From Taibaiella sp041660405 (GTDB lineage Bacteria > Bacteroidota > Bacteroidia > Chitinophagales > Chitinophagaceae): DNA of 64,000 bases. Within the stretch, counting starts at the first letter, position 1; each line of letters begins with the position of its first letter. This document shows, in pieces, positions 41,793-51,021 of this stretch. The notes beneath the pieces are model-generated. The model ran no database searches and had not been told where the DNA came from. It was given only the letters and a program-made list of their open reading frames with translations. The position numbers and the translations under genes were made by a program. Location of the stretch: positions 1 through 64,000 of the forward strand of contig JBAZWL010000002.1 of the NCBI GenBank assembly GCA_041660405.1, read 5' to 3'.

Positions 41793-44700
41793 TTAGAATC
41801 CTACTTTTAAATTGATGCCCATTGAACGTGTAGAAGGCAATTGGCCTACTTCAAATCCTTGTATAATAAGACCATTATTGATTGAACTAGCTTCAGGGTC
41901 AAATATTTGCCACTTTGAAATCAGGAGCAAATCCCTGCCAAATACGCCGATACTGGCATTCCGTATCCCTACCCTCCTGAAGAAGGAAAACTTAAAATTA
42001 TAATCCAGCCGTACTTCTCGTAGTTTGATGTAAGAAGCATCCAGCATATTGGATTCCACATTTTCACGTACATAATGCTGACCGTAAAAAGTGGAAACCG
42101 CTTTGACTACAGTTTCATTAGGCACATAATTTCCGTCTTCTGTCAACACTACACCATCACCTAATATTCCTCCTTCATCACGGCCCGGAATAGTAGCGTT
42201 TAGTTTTCCTTGCTGCATCAACTGCGAATACATCAATGAATATTTTTCCGCTCCGAATTCTCCATCCCAAAGTATATTCAACCTGAAATCTTTGTAAGTG
42301 AATTCATTATTGAAGCCCAATTTAAAATCCGGATTAGCATTCCCTCTTCTGGCCACTTCTGTACCCAATAACGGCAAACCATTTTCATACACAATCTGAC
42401 CATCAGGAGCCCGTACATATCCACGACCATAAATGTCACCTATCTCGCCACCAGGCACGCCCACCAAAGCAACACCACCTGGCCCACTTGCAATCTGGAA
42501 AGCTTCTACATTCTCTTGCAGGCGTACAATTTCACCTCTGTTCTTAGAGAACAATCCTGTAGTCTTCCAGCTAAAATTTCTAAGCTTAACCGGTATGGCC
42601 CATACGGTTGCTTCTATACCTTTGTTGATTACCAGGCCTGCATTCATCGCTGCGGCCCTGTAACCCGAAGCCCTTTCTACAGGCACTTCCAGAATTTGGT
42701 TATAAGTATTATTTTGATAAACAGCAACATCCAACCCTATCCTGTTTTTCAACAGACGGACTTCAGTACCAAATTCATAGCTGTGGGTAATCTCCGGTTT
42801 AAGATCGTAATTAGGCATAACATCCGGATTCTCCAGGCTACCCGCAAATGGGCTGCCAGTATAATATTTAGAGATTTTATAACCTCTGGTATCCGACCCT
42901 ACGGATGATATAGATGCCCTTAATTTAGCATAGCTAAGCACATTGCTTTGTATGTTAAACATGTCACTAATGATTGCTGATAAATTTGCCGAAGGATAGA
43001 AATAAGAATTATTCTTCAACGGTAAAGTACTCGACCAGTCATTGCGGGCAGTTATATCCAGGTAGAGATAATCTTTGTAAGACAAATTGATGAAACCATA
43101 TAAACTATTAATTACCTTTTCTTCTTTATACCCTGAAAACACGGGGCGATTCACACCATTGTTCAGGTTATAAACACCAGGGATCACCAATTGAGAAACG
43201 GCAGCCTTAGTTCTGTTATAACTATAGCTCATGTTATTCCCACCAAAAGATACACCCAGCTTAAAGTCCTTACCAATAGGCTTATTGTAAGACAATAGGA
43301 AGTCGGTATTTATCTCATAACGAAGTGCGTTTTGTTCGTTGTACATACCATCTATAAAGCGCTGGCTACTCTTGGGCTGACGACTGCTGCTGATGTCCTG
43401 TGAAAAATCAATACCGCTTTTAGCCGTAAAGGATAACCCTGGAAGAATATCATAAGCCAGGCCTACATTGCCAAAAACCGCATTTCTATTAACAGGATTT
43501 AATTGCTCATATAAAGCAAAGTAAGGATTCTCTAATAAGGTACTGAATGGTCTGAACTGTTGCTCATTTTCTTTGATCCAGTAATCCTTATACCAATTCA
43601 GGTCAACATTGGGTGCTTGTCCTAAAAGAAAATAAGTAACGGTTTTATTATCATAGCCAAGGTTAGGCAGGTTATCAGATTGTTTGTTGGTGTAATTTAC
43701 CTTGGCAAACACACGCACTTTATTATTCAATTTATGTTGTACAGAAAGATTGATGGTATTGCGCGTATAACCCGTGTTCGGCAATATCCATTTGTTCTGA
43801 ACGTTGTTATAGGAAAGCCGCATAGAAGTTTTATCATTACCACCGTCTAATGAAACAGAATTATTGTAGGTCACTCCGGTACGGAATAAATCTTTCCTGT
43901 TATTATCATATGATACCCAAGGTGTCCTTACGGTATCTGCTTTTCGGGTAATAGGATTATATTGGAAATAGCTGGCACCGGTATTCAATTTAGGGCCCCA
44001 TGCCTGGCTCGTACCTTGTGTTCCCGCTCCGTCAATTGTGGCTCCGTAAGAATAATAATCAGCACCACCGGCACCGCCCTGACCATATTGATACTGATAA
44101 TCGGGCCAGTTATTAACCTGATCGAAGGTTACCGAAGAATTAACAGTAACACCTAAGCCCTTCTTATTTTTACCTGATTTTGTTGTAATCACAATAGCAC
44201 CATTGGCACCACGTGAGCCATAAAGAGCAGCAGCTCCGGGGCCTTTCAGCACAGTTACATTTTCAATATCATCAGCATTAATATCGCTTATAGCAGAACC
44301 GAAATCTACAGGCGATTCGGATGCCAGGTTATTGCCGCCATTATTACTCATTACTTTATTGCTCACTACAATACCGTCTACCACAATCAGAGCAGAGTTG
44401 TTATCCAGGTCAAAGGATTTATTACCTCTTAGAATAATATTGGCAGATCCGGTTGGCCCGTCAAGTTTCTGAAGATTCATACCAGGTACCTTACCACTCA
44501 ATGTATTTAACCAGTTGCTGGACGGAGCATCCGTCAATGATTGGCCATCTATCTTTTGAGCCGAGTAACCCAGCGCCCGTTCTTCTTTTTTAATACCCAA
44601 AGCCGTTACCACTACTTCATTCAGATTACTTTTCTTTGCCTTCAGCTTAATGACCATAGATTGTTGCTCCCCTCCCTCAAGATTATAATCAGGAAGCAAT

Positions 44701-44984
44701 TGTGAATCATAGCCCATATAAGAAACCAATATGGTATACCCTTTGCCTAAAGGCACATTAGTAAAACTGAAAAGCCCATCTGAATTGGTTAATGCTGTTG
44801 CGTTGAATTTATTATCTGTATTACTTAGTGTAACAGTAGCGCCGGGTAAAGACTCTCCACGTTCGTCTTGTACAATGCCGCTTACCGCACTCTTGGTTTG
44901 TGCATAGACTTGTACGTAGCCTATGCTTAACAAACAAGAAGCACCTGCAATTTTAAAAAATGATTTGGTAGATGAGTTCATCAT
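41793..44984 (-). CDS. SusC/RagA-family TonB-linked outer-membrane protein
   Basis: 1063 residues. Signal peptide to about 29 (QVYAQ), carboxypeptidase-like domain (about 31-115; GIVQDERGESLPGATVTL), plug (about 120-250; NEVVVTALGIKKEERALGYS, LIVVDGIVVSN, VTVLKGPGAAALYGSRGANG) and a barrel ending MGINLKVGF. It forms the energised import channel with the SusD protein downstream. The TonB box cannot be placed with certainty. It is controlled with the FecR and ECF sigma genes upstream, in the typical order for substrate-sensing Sus-like loci. Confidence 0.95.
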   Translation of the reverse strand: MMNSSTKSFFKIAGASCLLSIGYVQVYAQTKSAVSGIVQDERGESLPGATVTLSNTDNKFNATALTNSDGLFSFTNVPLGKGYTILVSYMGYDSQLLPDYNLEGGEQQSMVIKLKAKKSNLNEVVVTALGIKKEERALGYSAQKIDGQSLTDAPSSNWLNTLSGKVPGMNLQKLDGPTGSANIILRGNKSFDLDNNSALIVVDGIVVSNKVMSNNGGNNLASESPVDFGSAISDINADDIENVTVLKGPGAAALYGSRGANGAIVITTKSGKNKKGLGVTVNSSVTFDQVNNWPDYQYQYGQGGAGGADYYSYGATIDGAGTQGTSQAWGPKLNTGASYFQYNPITRKADTVRTPWVSYDNNRKDLFRTGVTYNNSVSLDGGNDKTSMRLSYNNVQNKWILPNTGYTRNTINLSVQHKLNNKVRVFAKVNYTNKQSDNLPNLGYDNKTVTYFLLGQAPNVDLNWYKDYWIKENEQQFRPFSTLLENPYFALYEQLNPVNRNAVFGNVGLAYDILPGLSFTAKSGIDFSQDISSSRQPKSSQRFIDGMYNEQNALRYEINTDFLLSYNKPIGKDFKLGVSFGGNNMSYSYNRTKAAVSQLVIPGVYNLNNGVNRPVFSGYKEEKVINSLYGFINLSYKDYLYLDITARNDWSSTLPLKNNSYFYPSANLSAIISDMFNIQSNVLSYAKLRASISSVGSDTRGYKISKYYTGSPFAGSLENPDVMPNYDLKPEITHSYEFGTEVRLLKNRIGLDVAVYQNNTYNQILEVPVERASGYRAAAMNAGLVINKGIEATVWAIPVKLRNFSWKTTGLFSKNRGEIVRLQENVEAFQIASGPGGVALVGVPGGEIGDIYGRGYVRAPDGQIVYENGLPLLGTEVARRGNANPDFKLGFNNEFTYKDFRLNILWDGEFGAEKYSLMYSQLMQQGKLNATIPGRDEGGILGDGVVLTEDGNYVPNETVVKAVSTFYGQHYVRENVESNMLDASYIKLREVRLDYNFKFSFFRRVGIRNASIGVFGRDLLLISKWQIFDPEASSINNGLIIQGFEVGQLPSTRSMGINLKVGF

Positions 44985-45082
44985 ATATTGTTTGAAAATT
45001 TTGACATAAGAATAGCAGTCAGCCGGTTTAAGCTGTTGATATGTTTACGAGAAACAATACCTGCCGTTATATATTTATCTGA

Positions 45083-46135
45083 TTATGGTTTCGTAATCCG
45101 GTAACCTTTTCCTGACAGCTCTACTTTAAGGTTATTTACAAGTGCTATAGTATTTAATATAGATTTCAGGCTATCTGTACTTTGATAGCTTCCCGAAAAT
45201 TTCATCTTTTCAACGTCCTGCTCTTCAAAAAAAACAGGTACATCATATTGCTGTTGCAATCTTTTAAATACTTCCTTTAAAGGTGTTTGTTTAAATTCCA
45301 GCTTAACTGTTGCAGCAGGATGTCCTACCTTCTTTTGTTGCTTTTTATGTTCCTCTTTTTCAGATGTTATTTCTGACACAATCGTGCGTTTCGCTATCCG
45401 GTCCATAACCATTTCTTGTCCTGGAATAAGGTACACGTCTTCAAAAATTATCCGGTCATTTCGATGTTCTTTTTGTATCAATACTTTCCCTGTTATCAAT
45501 TGCACTTTCATGTACTTTACATCCTTAAAGGCATCAATCCAAAATGATGTGCCCAGAGCTGTAGTGTTCAGACCGCCGGCACTTACAATAAAAGGCCGGG
45601 CAGCGTCTTTAGTTACCCGAAAAAAAGCTCTGCCCTCTAACTTTAATAACCTCTTGTTTTTATCAAAGGGCTTTTGATAGTGTAAAGAACTATTCGGACT
45701 AAGGCTTACTATGGAACCATCTTCCATAATAATATTCTTCAATTCCTTTCCTGTATTGATTATAGTAGCATAGCCGGAAATCGTGTCTTTATTAGCAGCA
45801 ATCAATGTTGTTGTTTCCTTATGATAATAATTACTAGCCAACCATGCGCCCGAAACAATGATCAACATAACAGATGCGGCAGCCATCCAGCTGACTTTTC
45901 TATACCATGGCACCAACATTACCTGGGTCGTATTACGCTTTATCTCTTGCCACATTATCTTTTCCAGATTGTTATTAATGCGATCCTTTGTATTAAACGA
46001 AAGCCACTCCTCTTCAGTAACATATTGTTCCAATTCTTCCGGATGATCTTCGAAATATTTTGCAACCATATCGGCTTCGTCTTTTGAACATGTATTGGCC
46101 AGAAAGCGTGCTACCAGTTGTGGGGAAATAGTCAT
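45083..46135 (-). CDS. FecR-family anti-sigma factor
   Basis: 350 residues. The N-terminal cytoplasmic part (1-85) is followed by one membrane helix (about 88-108; WMAAASVMLIIVSGAWLASN), a FecR domain (about 125-240; TGKELKNIIMEDGSIVSLSP) and a C-terminal STN/DUF4974-type domain (about 275-350; FKQTPLKEVFKRLQQQYDVP). It senses substrate-loaded SusC across the outer membrane and controls the ECF sigma factor encoded 86 bp upstream. Confidence 0.93.
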   Translation of the reverse strand: MTISPQLVARFLANTCSKDEADMVAKYFEDHPEELEQYVTEEEWLSFNTKDRINNNLEKIMWQEIKRNTTQVMLVPWYRKVSWMAAASVMLIIVSGAWLASNYYHKETTTLIAANKDTISGYATIINTGKELKNIIMEDGSIVSLSPNSSLHYQKPFDKNKRLLKLEGRAFFRVTKDAARPFIVSAGGLNTTALGTSFWIDAFKDVKYMKVQLITGKVLIQKEHRNDRIIFEDVYLIPGQEMVMDRIAKRTIVSEITSEKEEHKKQQKKVGHPAATVKLEFKQTPLKEVFKRLQQQYDVPVFFEEQDVEKMKFSGSYQSTDSLKSILNTIALVNNLKVELSGKGYRITKP

Positions 46136-46221
46136 TTGTGTTTATTCTGATAATAGTTCGTTTGAAAATAAGAAGACCCTAGTACGTAACAATTTGGTAA
46201 AATTGAATACGCGGTCATTGC

Positions 46222-46752
46222 CTATGAAAAGAGGAAAACTGCGATTACCATTAAGGCCTTGCGCAAAAGCCCAAGGGCTTTCGAGATATGGTATTCTACT
46301 GTTTTAGGAGATATAGAAAGTTTCTGTGCAATTTCATTATAGGTCAGCCCCTCTTCACGGCTGAGCTGGTAGACCTTCTGCCCCATTTGTGGCAACTGCT
46401 CAATTATTTTTGATACTTCATATTGTGTATCCACAAAATTATGATGCTGTTGCAATGAGTTGTCCGCGTCGGAAATGGTGAGATTATTGATTAAATTCCT
46501 TTCATTGGTCAGTTTGCGTAAATGGTCAATCATCAATGATCTCGCTGTACGAAAAAGTTGAATATCAGGAGCAAGTGCAGGAGATAAATGATGACGGTTT
46601 ACCCAAACCTTTACAAAAGTCTGCTGAAGTATTTCCTGTGCAAGATATTCTGAATGGGTTTTACCCAAAAGCCAGAAATAGAGCTTATCCTTATATAGCT
46701 TATATAATTTTTCAAAAGCTTTTTCATCATTTTGTTGAATAGCCTCGATCAT
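46222..46752 (-). CDS. ECF sigma factor of a Sus-like operon
   Basis: 176 residues, normal for Bacteroidota ECF factors. Region 2 (about 10-75; NDEKAFEKLYKLYKDKLYFW, LAQEILQQTFVKVW) and region 4 (about 120-165; LSREEGLTYNEIAQKL, SPKTVEYHISKAL) are intact. With the FecR gene it should activate the operon down to 35484 when the substrate is present. A TAATTTTG box at 46806-46799 is a plausible start of the whole operon. Confidence 0.95.
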   Translation of the reverse strand: MIEAIQQNDEKAFEKLYKLYKDKLYFWLLGKTHSEYLAQEILQQTFVKVWVNRHHLSPALAPDIQLFRTARSLMIDHLRKLTNERNLINNLTISDADNSLQQHHNFVDTQYEVSKIIEQLPQMGQKVYQLSREEGLTYNEIAQKLSISPKTVEYHISKALGLLRKALMVIAVFLFS

Positions 46753-46798
46753 GCTCTATTTTTCAATTATGCACTTTAATAAATTGGTTATTAAAACG

Positions 46799-46826
46799 CA
46801 AAATTAGAAAAGCAACTATTATCAAA
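46799..46826 (-). promoter_or_regulatory. Possible promoter of the ECF-sigma operon
   Basis: On the minus strand: TTTG (46826-46823), N16, TAATTTTG (46806-46799). The -7 box is perfect but the spacer is shorter than the usual 19, so confidence is moderate. It lies 47 bp before the sigma start. Confidence 0.4.
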
Positions 46827-46903
46827 AGGTTACGATAATATTACCAAACAATGAAGGAAGCATATAGAGAGAAATCATTACTTGGATCAAGAGGCTAAGG
46901 CAA

Positions 46904-46944
46904 TTACAGAAAAGAGGAGCGAAATTCGCTCCTCTTTTCTGTAA
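46904..46944 (-). terminator. Long-stem terminator
   Basis: Perfect 20-bp arms around a single central base (46904-46923, 46925-46944), core GAGGAGCG / CGCTCCTCTTTT. It lies 57 bp beyond the stop of the small gene 47002-47229 on the minus strand and ends that unit ahead of the sigma operon. Confidence 0.8.
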
Positions 46945-47001
46945 AAGAAAATTTATCCCGGCCACCTTTCTTTTATTAAAAAAATCAGGTCGAATAATAA
47001 C

Positions 47002-47229
47002 TCAGTTATTTGATTCGCTTTCGTATTTTAATGTTCGTAGCATAATATCCCAGTCATTAAGAAAATCATTTAAAGTGTGGTAATGCGTTAGCTGAACTTT
47101 GGATTCATCTTTTATCCATACAAAATATTCTTCTGTTTGCAGATCCGCGGCATATTCCAAAGCATAAGTTGCACCATTTAAAATAAAAGGATTGTGCCCA
47201 CGGAATATGCCAGATACTGTAATTGCCAT
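47002..47229 (-). CDS. Small hypothetical protein
   Basis: 75 residues (MAITVSGIFRGHNPFILNGA...). It has an ordinary amino-acid composition and reads like a compact beta-strand domain followed by an acidic helix (LNDFLNDWDIMLRTLKYE). No family is recognised. The strong terminator directly after it supports a real transcript. A longer overlapping frame (47178-47429) looks like a shadow. Confidence 0.5.
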   Translation of the reverse strand: MAITVSGIFRGHNPFILNGATYALEYAADLQTEEYFVWIKDESKVQLTHYHTLNDFLNDWDIMLRTLKYESESNN

Positions 47230-47466
47230 ATTGTAAAAATAATGTTGGTGACCTTCATTTTGAATATGGAGAAGTTATAAATAAGAAACCCCCTGTTTAG
47301 TTTAAAAGATTTCCTTATAACAATCAAAAAAATGAGTTTTAATGGAAGAATTGCGAAAACTTTCGGCACTTTTTCTCGTGTAAACACTTTACCTGATTCA
47401 TTCAATTCCAACTTGTGACCATGCTGCAAACCAGAGCTCTGGTCTTATTTATTGTAGTATACGATG

Positions 47467-47474
47467 TATTTTTG
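47467..47474 (+). promoter_or_regulatory. -7 box upstream of the cNMP-domain kinase gene
   Basis: TATTTTTG, a perfect TAnnTTTG box, 59 bp before the start at 47534. The -33 region (CTTATTT) is not a good TTG match. Confidence 0.45.
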
Positions 47475-47533
47475 CCCGGCGGAATTGAACAAGCACCCTA
47501 ATTTAATTTATCAGTATATTTATTGAAAGTTTT

Positions 47534-48940
47534 TTGACCATGACCACAGTAACATCCGATTGGCTTAAGTCTATAGATGCATTAAAGGAAGTTCCTACCG
47601 AACAATTGCAATGGTGGATAGATAAAAGCCGTCACTTTATAGTTCCCGAAGGAGACGATGCATTTGAAGAAGACGACCCCATAAAGGCAACATTAGTTGT
47701 TGTTTCCGGCAGCTTCAAGCTCTTTTATATGCAAAATGGCTCTATGCGGGAATTGCCTGAATACGGCGCCGGGACAATTCTGGGGCACTTACCATTTTCC
47801 CGTGGTAAATTTGCCGGAGTTACAGCACGTGCAATATCAGATGCACAGCTCATGGAATTTCCGGTTACTCTGATGCAGGAGTTAATCCATACTCATTTTG
47901 AACTCACGCAGGCACTTGTACATATCATGACGGACCGGGTCCGGGAAGGCACTGCATATTTACAACAACATGAAAAAATGATGGCGCTGGGTAAGCTTTC
48001 TGCCGGACTTGCCCACGAATTAAATAATCCTGCAGCGGCTATCGTTCGCAGCTCGGCCTTATTGAAGCAACATTTATTGCAGCAACCCGAAACCTTTAAA
48101 AAAGTTATTAGTGTGCGCATGGATTCCAGCCAGGTCGATGTACTCACGGAGCGCATGTTTGAAGTCATGTCGCGTAGCAGGCAGACGGCGCTTACGTTGA
48201 TGCAGCGTTCAGATAAAGAAGATGAGTTGACAGATTGGCTGGATGAGCATGAAGTGGAAAATGCTATGGAAGTCGCAGAACATTTCGTAGAATTTTGTTT
48301 TGAATTGGATGACCTGGAATTTATTGGGGAACACGTTAAGATGCCACATTTATCGCCAGTACTGAACTGGATCAATAATAATCTTGTTACTGAGAAAATG
48401 GTGACAGACATACAGGAAGCTTCTCAACGAATCTCGGATCTGGTAGGTTCCGTAAAAAACTTCACCCATATGGATCGTGCACAAGACAAACAGTTCTCTG
48501 ATATTCGAGTGGGCCTTCGCAATACACTTACCATGTTGAATCATAAGGTAAAAGAGGGTAGCGTTACTGTAGTGGAACATTTCGATGAAACGTTGCCGGA
48601 TGTAAAAGCATTTATAGGTGAACTAAACCAGGTTTGGACAAACATTATTGACAATGCACTGGATGCCCTGGAAGGCACACCGGATAGTACTCTTGAAATT
48701 AAAACAGAACGTGATAAAGAATTTGTGAAAGTAACCATAACCGATAATGGCCCCGGTATTCCAAAGGATGACCTGGATAAAATATTTGACCCGTTTTTTA
48801 CCACAAAAGGAATAGGAAACGGTACCGGCCTCGGATTGGATGTAGTAACGCGTATTGTGAAGCAGCATCATGGCAGCATCAAAGTAACATCTGTACCAGG
48901 GAAAACAGCATTTATAGTATGCTTCCCTATTGCAGGCTAA
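47534..48940 (+). CDS. Histidine kinase with N-terminal cyclic-nucleotide-binding-like domain
   Basis: 468 residues, no membrane segment. Residues about 15-130 are a cNMP-binding-like domain (LVVVSGSFKLFYMQNG, GTILGHLPFSRG, ARAISDAQLMEFP). The DHp helix carries H161 (GKLSAGLAHELNNPAAA), followed by an unusually long helical stretch (about 180-345), and a HATPase domain with N371-type N box (WTNIIDNALDAL), G1 (ITDNGPGIP) and G2 (GNGTGLGLDV). It is a cytoplasmic sensor kinase. The next gene encodes a receiver fused to a redox-enzyme-like protein, its probable partner. Confidence 0.92.
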   Translation: MTMTTVTSDWLKSIDALKEVPTEQLQWWIDKSRHFIVPEGDDAFEEDDPIKATLVVVSGSFKLFYMQNGSMRELPEYGAGTILGHLPFSRGKFAGVTARAISDAQLMEFPVTLMQELIHTHFELTQALVHIMTDRVREGTAYLQQHEKMMALGKLSAGLAHELNNPAAAIVRSSALLKQHLLQQPETFKKVISVRMDSSQVDVLTERMFEVMSRSRQTALTLMQRSDKEDELTDWLDEHEVENAMEVAEHFVEFCFELDDLEFIGEHVKMPHLSPVLNWINNNLVTEKMVTDIQEASQRISDLVGSVKNFTHMDRAQDKQFSDIRVGLRNTLTMLNHKVKEGSVTVVEHFDETLPDVKAFIGELNQVWTNIIDNALDALEGTPDSTLEIKTERDKEFVKVTITDNGPGIPKDDLDKIFDPFFTTKGIGNGTGLGLDVVTRIVKQHHGSIKVTSVPGKTAFIVCFPIAG

Positions 48941-49015
48941 ATGAAACTGTAACCATCTGAAGGAAACCATATATTGATAAATACTGTAAGAAAAACTACA
49001 CAATCGAACATAAAA

Positions 49016-50677
49016 ATGAGCCAGCCTATTATATTCTCTATCGACGATGATCCACAGGTTTTACGAGCCATAAGCCGTGATCTAAAGAGCAAATACCGGC
49101 AGGATTTTAAAGTAATGAGTACCACCTCTGTAAAAGAAGCGCTGGAAGCCTTACTGGAAATAAAGAACAAAGGTGAGCATGTAGCCTTATTCGTATCCGA
49201 CCAACGTATGCCTGAAATGGAAGGCGTTGATTTTTTAGAAAAAGCAATGGATTTTTTCCCCGAGGCGAAACGTGTATTGCTCACTGCTTATTCTGATACA
49301 GATGCTGCCATTCGCGGTATCAATAACGTACAACTGGATTATTACCTTACCAAACCCTGGGATCCGCCTGAAGAAAAACTGTTTCCCATTTTATCTGACC
49401 TGTTAGACGAATGGCAAAGTGGCTACCGTCCTGACTTTCATGGCATCAAACTAATTGGTTACCAGTTTTCTCCGCTTTCGCATGAGATTAAAGATTTTCT
49501 TGCAGGCAACCTGAAACCCTACCTGTGGCTTGATGTAGAAACATCTGACACAGCCAGGCAATTACTCTCTGTAAACAATATTGAACATAAAGAATTGCCG
49601 GTACTGATTTTTGAGGATGGTACCATTCTGCGCAAACCTACTGTACGCCAGACCGCAGAACATGTAGGCCTGAACCCGAAAGTAAAAAGCGATACTTATG
49701 ATGTAGTCATCATCGGCGCCGGCCCAGCTGGACTGGCGGCTGCCGTGTATGGGGCATCGGAAGGGCTGAAAACCTTACTGATAGAGCGTCGTGCACCAGG
49801 CGGGCAAGCGGGAACAAGTTCCCGGATCGAAAATTATTTGGGATTCCCAACAGGTCTCAGTGGTTCTGACCTGGCCAGAAGAGCGATTACCCAGGCTACC
49901 CGCTTTGGAACAGAATTGCTATCACCGGCTATGGTAAATGCGATTAAGCTTAAGGATGGCTACAAGATTATTGTGATGGATGATGGCTCGGAAATTATTA
50001 CACGGTCTGTTGTTATTACCACCGGTGTAGATTACCGGAAACTGGAAACCAAAGGTATTTCTGAATTTACTGGCGCCGGTATATATTACGGCGCCGCTAT
50101 GACTGAAGCTGCTGCATGCAAAGAGAAACAAGTATTTGTGGTAGGAGGTGGTAACTCTGCCGGACAAGCTGCTATGTATCTTTCTAAATTTGCTAAGGAA
50201 GTTTACATTTTAATACGAAAAGAAGATTTAAAGCCAACAATGTCTTCTTACCTTATTGACCAGATTACTGGCAGAGAAAACATACACATTTGGGGTCAAT
50301 CTGAAATTAAGGAAGCCAAAGGAACAGATAAACTGGAACAACTGATAATTGAAAATATTGAAACTCGTGAAACAAAAACGGTACAGGCAGATGCACTGTA
50401 TATTTTTATCGGCGCCAAGCCATTTACCGACTGGATCGGCGAACATGTGATCAAGGATCAGAAAGAATTTATTGAAACAGGCAGAGATATGAAGCTGAAA
50501 GATGAATTCCGGAAAATATGGAAACTTGAACGTGATCCTTATTTGCTGGAAACCTCATCACCAGGTATTTTCGCTGCCGGTGATGTACGATCAGGCGCAA
50601 TGAACCGTGTAGCATCTGCAGTGGGTGAAGGTTCTATGGCAATCAGCTTTGTACATAAATACCTGGCAGAAGTCTAA
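49016..50677 (+). CDS. Response regulator / glutaredoxin-like / thioredoxin-reductase-like fusion without CxxC
   Basis: 553 residues from the ATG at 49016 (MSQPIIFSIDDDP), preferred over 48974 because the receiver domain starts there. Receiver (1-130): D10-D12, phosphoacceptor D62 (FVSDQRMP), K113. A glutaredoxin/thioredoxin-like domain (about 143-220) has no CxxC but keeps ELPVLIFEDGTIL. The last part (about 227-553) is a TrxB-like FAD/NADPH enzyme (IIGAGPAGLAAAVYG, GGQAGTSSRIENY, VVGGGNSAGQAAMYL, FAAGDVRSG). The redox CxxC expected near 359-362 reads GAAM, so normal thioredoxin reduction is unlikely; it may pass electrons or sense NADPH under phospho-control. It is 75 bp after the kinase gene. 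Confidence 0.92.
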   Translation: MSQPIIFSIDDDPQVLRAISRDLKSKYRQDFKVMSTTSVKEALEALLEIKNKGEHVALFVSDQRMPEMEGVDFLEKAMDFFPEAKRVLLTAYSDTDAAIRGINNVQLDYYLTKPWDPPEEKLFPILSDLLDEWQSGYRPDFHGIKLIGYQFSPLSHEIKDFLAGNLKPYLWLDVETSDTARQLLSVNNIEHKELPVLIFEDGTILRKPTVRQTAEHVGLNPKVKSDTYDVVIIGAGPAGLAAAVYGASEGLKTLLIERRAPGGQAGTSSRIENYLGFPTGLSGSDLARRAITQATRFGTELLSPAMVNAIKLKDGYKIIVMDDGSEIITRSVVITTGVDYRKLETKGISEFTGAGIYYGAAMTEAAACKEKQVFVVGGGNSAGQAAMYLSKFAKEVYILIRKEDLKPTMSSYLIDQITGRENIHIWGQSEIKEAKGTDKLEQLIIENIETRETKTVQADALYIFIGAKPFTDWIGEHVIKDQKEFIETGRDMKLKDEFRKIWKLERDPYLLETSSPGIFAAGDVRSGAMNRVASAVGEGSMAISFVHKYLAEV

Positions 50678-50704
50678 TCTAATTTACCAAAGTATTAATC
50701 GATC

Positions 50705-50968
50705 ATGAGGAAGTGCAGTCATATGTCCGCCATTGCGGAACTAAAATTACCAGAGAAGCAGGAGTGTACGGTTTGTGTACAACATGGCGGTTCATGGGTA
50801 CACCTGCGTACCTGCCAGACCTGTGGTATTACTTTATGTTGCGATAGTTCGCCGCAACAACACGCTACTAAACACTTTAAGGAGACAGGGCATCCGGTTA
50901 TCATCTCGGCAGAACCTGGTGAACAATGGATGTGGTGTTATGAGCATGAACTTTTAACCGGAATATAA
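50705..50968 (+). CDS. UBP-type zinc finger protein
   Basis: 87 residues covering almost exactly one zf-UBP domain. Potential zinc ligands are C4, H6, C21, C24, C37, C40, C45/C46, H53, H57, H63, C78 and H81. In eukaryotes this fold binds the C-terminus of ubiquitin; bacteria lack ubiquitin, so the ligand is unknown. It sits 27 bp after the RR/TrxR-like gene and 53 bp before the bestrophin gene, so it is part of the same unit. A start at 50723 would cut off C4 and H6, so I keep 50705. Confidence 0.9.
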   Translation: MRKCSHMSAIAELKLPEKQECTVCVQHGGSWVHLRTCQTCGITLCCDSSPQQHATKHFKETGHPVIISAEPGEQWMWCYEHELLTGI

Positions 50969-51021
50969 ATAACGTGATTTTGCTATTCTAAATTGTTATT
51001 TTATCATCTTAAGTTTTACGA

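Noticed and set aside
47178..47429. 83-codon minus-strand frame
   Set aside because: Overlaps the more convincing 47002-47229 gene in another frame and looks like AT-rich noise.
49016..50677. Plain thioredoxin reductase
   Set aside because: The CxxC redox centre is missing and a receiver domain is fused at the front.
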